From contig NC_047065.1 in assembly GCF_902459465.1 (NCBI RefSeq), positions 3,096,309 through 3,160,308 of the forward strand: 64,000 nt of DNA, given 5' to 3'. Positions 59,301 to 64,000 of the stretch are shown here, piece by piece. Position 1 is the stretch's first letter. Each line of letters opens with the position of its first letter. A program made the translations under genes and the position numbers. The notes below the pieces were generated by a model. The model was not told where the DNA came from and searched no databases. It worked only from the letters and a program-made list of their open reading frames with translations. The stretch is from Asterias rubens (taxonomy: Eukaryota; Echinodermata; Asteroidea; Forcipulatida; Asteriidae).

Positions 59301-62300
59301 CTTTTTGAGGTATGGCGGACGTGATTGGAGTGTACTGTTTGTTTGGGTGTATACACACAAATTTACCGAAACCTTAAAGTGTTGTAGCATTGTGTCTGCC
59401 ATATCTCAAAAAGGATTATTGAGCTGCGATTGAGATGTTTTTAAAAGCACAAAAAGTAGCTAAGCACAACAAAACTATGCTTACTACATATATGCTTTGT
59501 GACTGGTATCCACAGCCCTATTTCATAAGGCTGTTTAGCAGTAAATACTGTTTAAGACACATTTCTCTGCTAAGCACAAAATTAGTGGGGCACCAGTCGC
59601 AACAGTGTAAACTTAATGGAATGTTGGCTGGTAATCTGTTTTTGCTAAGCAATATATACCTTTGCTGAGCAGGTTTTTGTGCTTACAGGCTTTATGAAAT
59701 TGGGACCTGCTCATTTCTGCTTAGCGGACAATTGGTAAGCAATAATTTCTGCTTAAGCAGCTCTATGAAATTGGGCCATGGGCAGAAGTTAGCACTATTG
59801 ACTATATCAGTGTGCTTTGTATGTACAACCTTTGTCACCAACCAAGCAAGGTCACTTCGTAATCCACCTACCCTCAGGCCTAGTATGCTGCAATGTAGGG
59901 TGGTAGTAGATAGGGGTCAAATGTGACAAAGTCAATGACTACTAGATCCTGGGGAGGGGGGGGGGGGGTATGTGGACAAAGTGTAAAGAAAACCAGGATC
60001 TGGGAATTAAAACAGGTAAATAACAATTAAGAAATCATGAGTGTGCAATGTGGGTTACCATGAAGACATTATTTTAGCGTGCAAAATGGATTTACAAGAC
60101 TCTCCTTAAAAAACATTGCTCTAAGATTTTCACTTTTTTCTCAAAAACTTGATGACTTATGAAGCTGAAAATTCTATTACTCTCCATTCACAGTGAGTAG
60201 GGATTAATGTCATGGCCAAAAACTTGATCTACAAAAGGTATCAAACCCTTTTAAACTGCGCCCCACAACATGATTCTTTAGAAAAGGGAATAATGGAACA
60301 ACAATAGAAAATCCCTATAACTCTGTGTGCAAAAGTGTATACGAATTGCTGTAAGCGTAAGCAGGGCCCAATAACGGTGTTCTGCTGAGCAGAAATGAGC
60401 AGGATACCAGTCACAAATTGTACTTGTGACATTGTAGTTTAGCTGGTAACCTTATTACGAGAAGCTTAGCTACTTTTTTGTGCTTAAGCAGCTTCATGAA
60501 ATTTGGACAAGGACCATTGCATGAGACAATACTAGAGATGTAGGTTTTAACTTACTGCAGTTGTTTCGAGAACTCCTCCATATCAAATCCAGGTAGTCTT
60601 GCTGCCAGTTGATCCTCAATGTATTTCTCTATCAAATTATTCTGGTGGGTGGAAACAATACATTGATTCAACTTGAAACTTAAAGTTCATATGTTTTTTA
60701 AAGGCACTGGGCAAATTTTGTTTATTGGTTTGTTTGTTTGTTTGTTTGTTTGTTTGTTTGATTGTTTGTTTGTTTGTTTGGTTTAAAGACACTGGACACC
60801 TTTGGTAATTGTCAAAGACCAGTATTCTCACTTGGTGTATCCCAACATATGCATAAAATAACAAACCTGTGAAAATTTAGACCCAGTTGATCATCAAAGT
60901 TGCAAGAGAATAATGAACGAAAAACACCCTTGTTGCAAAAATTTGTGTTCTTTCAGATGCCTAATAAAAGGCTTAAGGCCTGAAGTCTTTTATTATACGA
61001 GTGAGAAATTACCTCTTTCTCAAAAACTTCAGAAGGCACTGTTTCTCACAATTTTGTTCTTTGTAAGGGGATACAAGAAGAAAACAGTTTACGATAAAAA
61101 CAACTCGGGGAAGCTGAAAGTAGGAATGGAAATTCCTTCCAAAAACATTCCACATTCTGGGATAGAGGGAAACACTATCACTTGATACTTATAAATTAAA
61201 AAATAGAATTAGCTGTTGCAAACTTAGTACTTACATATTCTTTGAATACAGCTGTATAGATGAACTTATTCTCCTCCGTGTCCTCAAAATGAAGATAATT
61301 ATCCTCCATGAATTTATTTTGCAGACTTTGGAAACCATCCTCTGTTGAACAGATTATAACATTCATGTCAAGGTCGTCCATCCGCTAAGAAATAACTTTC
61401 TTTATTTAGTCTAAGGAATCATTTCAGAGAGGCCGCTACTTTCATTTACCATATAAAGGCAAATCAAACAGTAGACCGAACGAGAGATAAAATTTGCCAA
61501 ATTTTATCTCTCGTTACGGGCCTTGACCAGACTTGTGAGACTTAGGCCAAGTAAAAAAAATAAACATGTTAAGCGTCCGGGTTTCTCAAAAAAAGGAAGG
61601 AGGAGGGGGCTTTTTTAAAATTTATTTTATATTTCAAGATGGCCGCTGTTCTTTTTAAAATGTCAAATATCCATTGTTTTTTCTATTGCTCAAACACACA
61701 GTACATAAATGAAACATTTTGGACGAGACATTCTGACAAAACATTCAGATTGTTTTAGCTGAGATCGTTTAAAATAACCCTTTTTTCATAAAAAAAATAG
61801 AAGAAGAAAAAAAGGAAGTGGCCTCTAAAAAGGAAGCGGGCAGGGACGCTAAACAAGTTTCTTTTTTTACTCAGCCTTATCAAGGTACTTCTTACCACAT
61901 TCTAGGCAATGAATAGTACAGATTTTAAACAAATACAGTCAGTGTCATATGTATCTTTCAATGGTTGGTAGTGGTCTCAATCTGTTTAGTGGTCAAATGA
62001 AGTTGAAACACAAACTCAAAAAAAAATAAGTTAACACATTTAAATTTGTGTTATTAATATCGGAAAATAGAAATACGAGCATTATACACAAGAAGGTAAC
62101 TCAATGGGTAAATTGAGAAGACATGTTTCTACAGCATAGCACTGTTTTTACTGGAAAATGTATGTCATTCTAGTATTAAGGGGGTGCCAACTCTAATAAG
62201 AATCTACTCTTTGCTCCCTAGCTAGAAAAAAAAAAGGAAGCAAAGAAAATCATTTTTTTTTTCGGCTTAATACTTACCCATGATAATGTCCTCTATATGG

Positions 62301-62733
62301 CCGATGACTGTGTCAAACTTTGTATCTGCTATACTGGAACTGAAAGTATTCAATGCATTAAAGAAAATCATTGCCTTTTATAATTTGTCAATTAATAAGG
62401 ATCTATAAACGATGCAATCTCAAAATTCAAAGTAAGGATTGAATCATTAAAAATCAAATAGCTTTTATATGCAGAAATGAATATTGTCAAATCAATTTGC
62501 AAAAAGGATTCTTTGGGACATCAAAAAAAAAAAAAAAAAAAGTAAAGCTTGTCTGTATTATACACTTCCTGTTTAACAAACAAGTCATTTGTACATAGCT
62601 ATACAATTAAATATCTTGGAGTAATGTTGTTGGACAGTTGTTTTATATTAGGGGCATGAAATTCGAGATCAATAATAATAGTATATTTTATAACATACTG
62701 TGATTTGGCAAGCTCTTCTTCTTGGAAATCCAT
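56319..62733 (-). CDS. ARL2BP: ADP-ribosylation factor-like 2-binding protein (ARL2BP/BART)
   Basis: All-helical BART-domain partner of the ARL2 and ARL3 GTPases, found in cytosol, mitochondria and at the ciliary base. Minus-strand exons in order: 62733-62699, 62339-62278, 61341-61235, 60641-60556, 59185-59092, 56483-56319 (stop TAG 56321-56319). They join to 182 aa; human is 163. Conserved runs: HIEDIIM in exon 2, KFMEDNY.HFEDTEENKFIYT in exon 3, EKYIEDQL in exon 4, LLTFTDFVTFKEMFLD in exon 5, and VDLSSG at the start of exon 6. The tail after that is Ser/Thr/Gln/Pro-rich and longer than in vertebrates. The ATG was chosen because MDFQEEE aligns with the vertebrate start. No stop lies upstream of it in the exon, so an N-terminal extension cannot be ruled out. 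The 5' end of this exon has a NAGNAG acceptor at 62763-62768. A decayed copy of the start of the last exon lies in intron 5. Confidence 0.93.
56594..56750 (-). pseudogene. Decayed tandem copy of ARL2BP last-exon start and acceptor
   Basis: Matches 56426-56570 at an offset of 168 bp. On the minus strand it has the acceptor CAG followed by a copy of the first codons of exon 6 (from 56651). It then reads AGT TAA where the working exon reads AGT TCA, giving a stop at codon 11 (56621-56619). It lies in intron 5, upstream of the real acceptor. Confidence 0.88.
58785..58965 (-). mobile_element. tRNA-headed SINE fragment, ARL2BP intron 5
   Basis: Minus-strand A box GATAGCTCAGTTGGTAGAGC at 58797-58816 and a body resembling the tRNA-Leu-like family (GGCACAATATGCTGCCAATC). 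Confidence 0.65.
59295..59420. repeat. GTATGGCGGAC inverted-repeat element, ARL2BP intron 4
   Basis: A shorter, internally deleted copy of the element at 4923, with the same two ends and the shared piece TTGTAGCATTGTGTC. Confidence 0.78.
60783..61055 (-). repeat. Truncated family A variant, ARL2BP intron 3
   Basis: Left end TTAAAGACACTGGACACC follows a GTTT microsatellite (60721-60782). The right end is missing after CTCACAATTTTGTTC. Confidence 0.7.
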
Positions 62734-62765
62734 TGGTTCTATCAAGTCACTTGCATCACCTCCTG

Positions 62766-64000
62766 CTAAGAAAGATAAAACACAACAATCTTAGGTAATG
62801 CTTCAAGCTACTTCCAATAAGTAATTTGCTTCTCGAAGCAACAAAAAATATCCCACTCCTTCATGACAGACTTCCCTAATAACTTCAACAGAAACATACT
62901 AAAGGCCGAGTCACATTGCAGCGATAATGAAAACGATGACGATCACGACAAAGAGAATGCATTCTTCTGGTTGAATTGCTTTGGAACACGTAGAATACGC
63001 ACACGCTCATTCAACCAATGGAATGCATTCTCTTTGAGTCATTATCGATCTCGTTCTCGTTACCGCTGCAGTGGGACCGGGCCTATAAAAGTGTATGTCA
63101 AAGCTGAAAGACTTTATCAACAATAATACGGGACGATTTAAAAAGAGTACTATCGTAAGTAATTTTTATTGTAATCCAGAAAGACGAACTTTGGTGATAG
63201 GGGTGATTTTAATTGTGGCGATGATATAAAAACAACTCATCCAAAACAAAGGAAATGTTTCTCTGGCGAGTTGACGCTGGTATGAACGTTACTTCAAAGC
63301 TATCTCTAAAGACTATTCAGTCTTTATTACTTATCTTGAATAATTCTAATAGATTAATAAGATTAATAAACATGGGGCTGTATGCTAGGTTGTTAATGTT
63401 GTTAATGTTGTAGAAATTGCCAATCCTTGGTACATCACATGTATACTACTATTAGTAGTATTTTTTTTATATATAAATGACAAGCAAGGGAAGGGAAGGG
63501 AAGAGTAAAGCTCAACAATACACAAATAATGTTTAAATTAATTTAGTTAGAACATAAACTGAATATTGAATGGTTTAATGAATTTGTTTATTAATTAAAA
63601 ACAGCAAGTACATCATGCGAACACAACAATGTCAACAGGAGGAGGTAAATGGGGTCCTTGAATTGAAAAGTTGAACATGTCTTTTAACGAGTTGGAATAG
63701 GCCTAGCGATTTTTTTATTATTTTTTTAAATACAAGTAACAATTCAAACAAGTTATTAAATAAATAATATTAAACATTTTTGTTATTATTAACAAAATAA
63801 TTCAAATTCAAGAATCAAACAAATTGATTTTTACATTTATTTTAATTTTTTATATTTTTTATTAGGCCTAACACCGTTTAAATTGAAGACAAAACCGAAG
63901 ACCTTTTCAATGTTTAAACCAGCATTGCATGCCTGATGAGCTACCAGTTAAATAAGAAAGAAAACTACAAATTCTGTAGACTGGATTACGCTGTATATAC
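62766..64000. other. Upstream of ARL2BP, no gene recognised
   Basis: Expected to contain the ARL2BP promoter and any 5' noncoding exon. I see one inverted-repeat element (62901-63087) and then very AT-rich sequence to the window end, with no supported exon. Confidence 0.4.
62901..63087. repeat. AGGCCGAGTCACATTGC inverted-repeat element
   Basis: AAAGGCCGAGTCACATTGCA to GCAGTGGGACCGGGCCT, with paired inner blocks GAGAATGCATTC/GAATGCATTCTC. Confidence 0.7.

Overview
This is a eukaryotic nuclear window with long AT-rich introns, consistent GT-AG splicing and very dense non-autonomous transposable elements. Four conserved animal genes can be read exon by exon. The protein sequences look like an invertebrate deuterostome. 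The many short TTAA-flanked inverted-repeat elements and tRNA-headed SINEs would fit an echinoderm, perhaps a sea star, but the species assignment is inference and not proven here.

Layout: (1) 1-14394, plus strand, UBA2/SAE2, the catalytic subunit of the SUMO E1 enzyme. It has 17 visible exons, and the extreme N terminus lies outside the window. (2) 18462-30796, plus strand, a PDPR-type flavoprotein (pyruvate dehydrogenase phosphatase regulatory subunit family; 16 coding exons, 882 aa). (3) 36201-51154, plus strand, NUP93, an inner-ring nuclear pore scaffold protein (19 coding exons, 828 aa). (4) 62733-56319, minus strand, ARL2BP/BART (6 coding exons, 182 aa), converging tail to tail with NUP93. 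The exon phases of all four models close without a frameshift. The four genes serve unrelated housekeeping roles (sumoylation, mitochondrial flavoprotein, nuclear pore, ARL2 GTPase partner) and are not an operon or pathway. From memory, PDPR, NUP93 and ARL2BP all lie on human chromosome 16q, so three of them may be an old linkage remnant.

Between and inside the genes there is little except repeats. I see about fifteen copies of one TTAA-flanked element of roughly 300-390 bp (family A here). There are at least two other TTAA families (B, C), an inverted-repeat family beginning GGGCCCAATTTCAT (D), several hairpin elements, two tRNA-derived SINE families, a long ATT/GTTATT microsatellite, a 13-bp array and a GC-rich minisatellite. 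No transposase or reverse transcriptase coding sequence was recognised, so all appear non-autonomous.

The most unusual signal is at exon edges. In three of the four genes a local tandem duplication covers a 3' splice site: a 53-bp array in UBA2 intron 6 whose last unit is the real acceptor and start of exon 7; an exact 3 x 159-bp triplication across the acceptor and most of exon 10 in PDPR; and a 168-bp-offset duplicate of the last-exon acceptor in ARL2BP, which now carries a stop codon. Each leaves decoy acceptors upstream of the real one. I found no prokaryote-style defence or mobile gene system.
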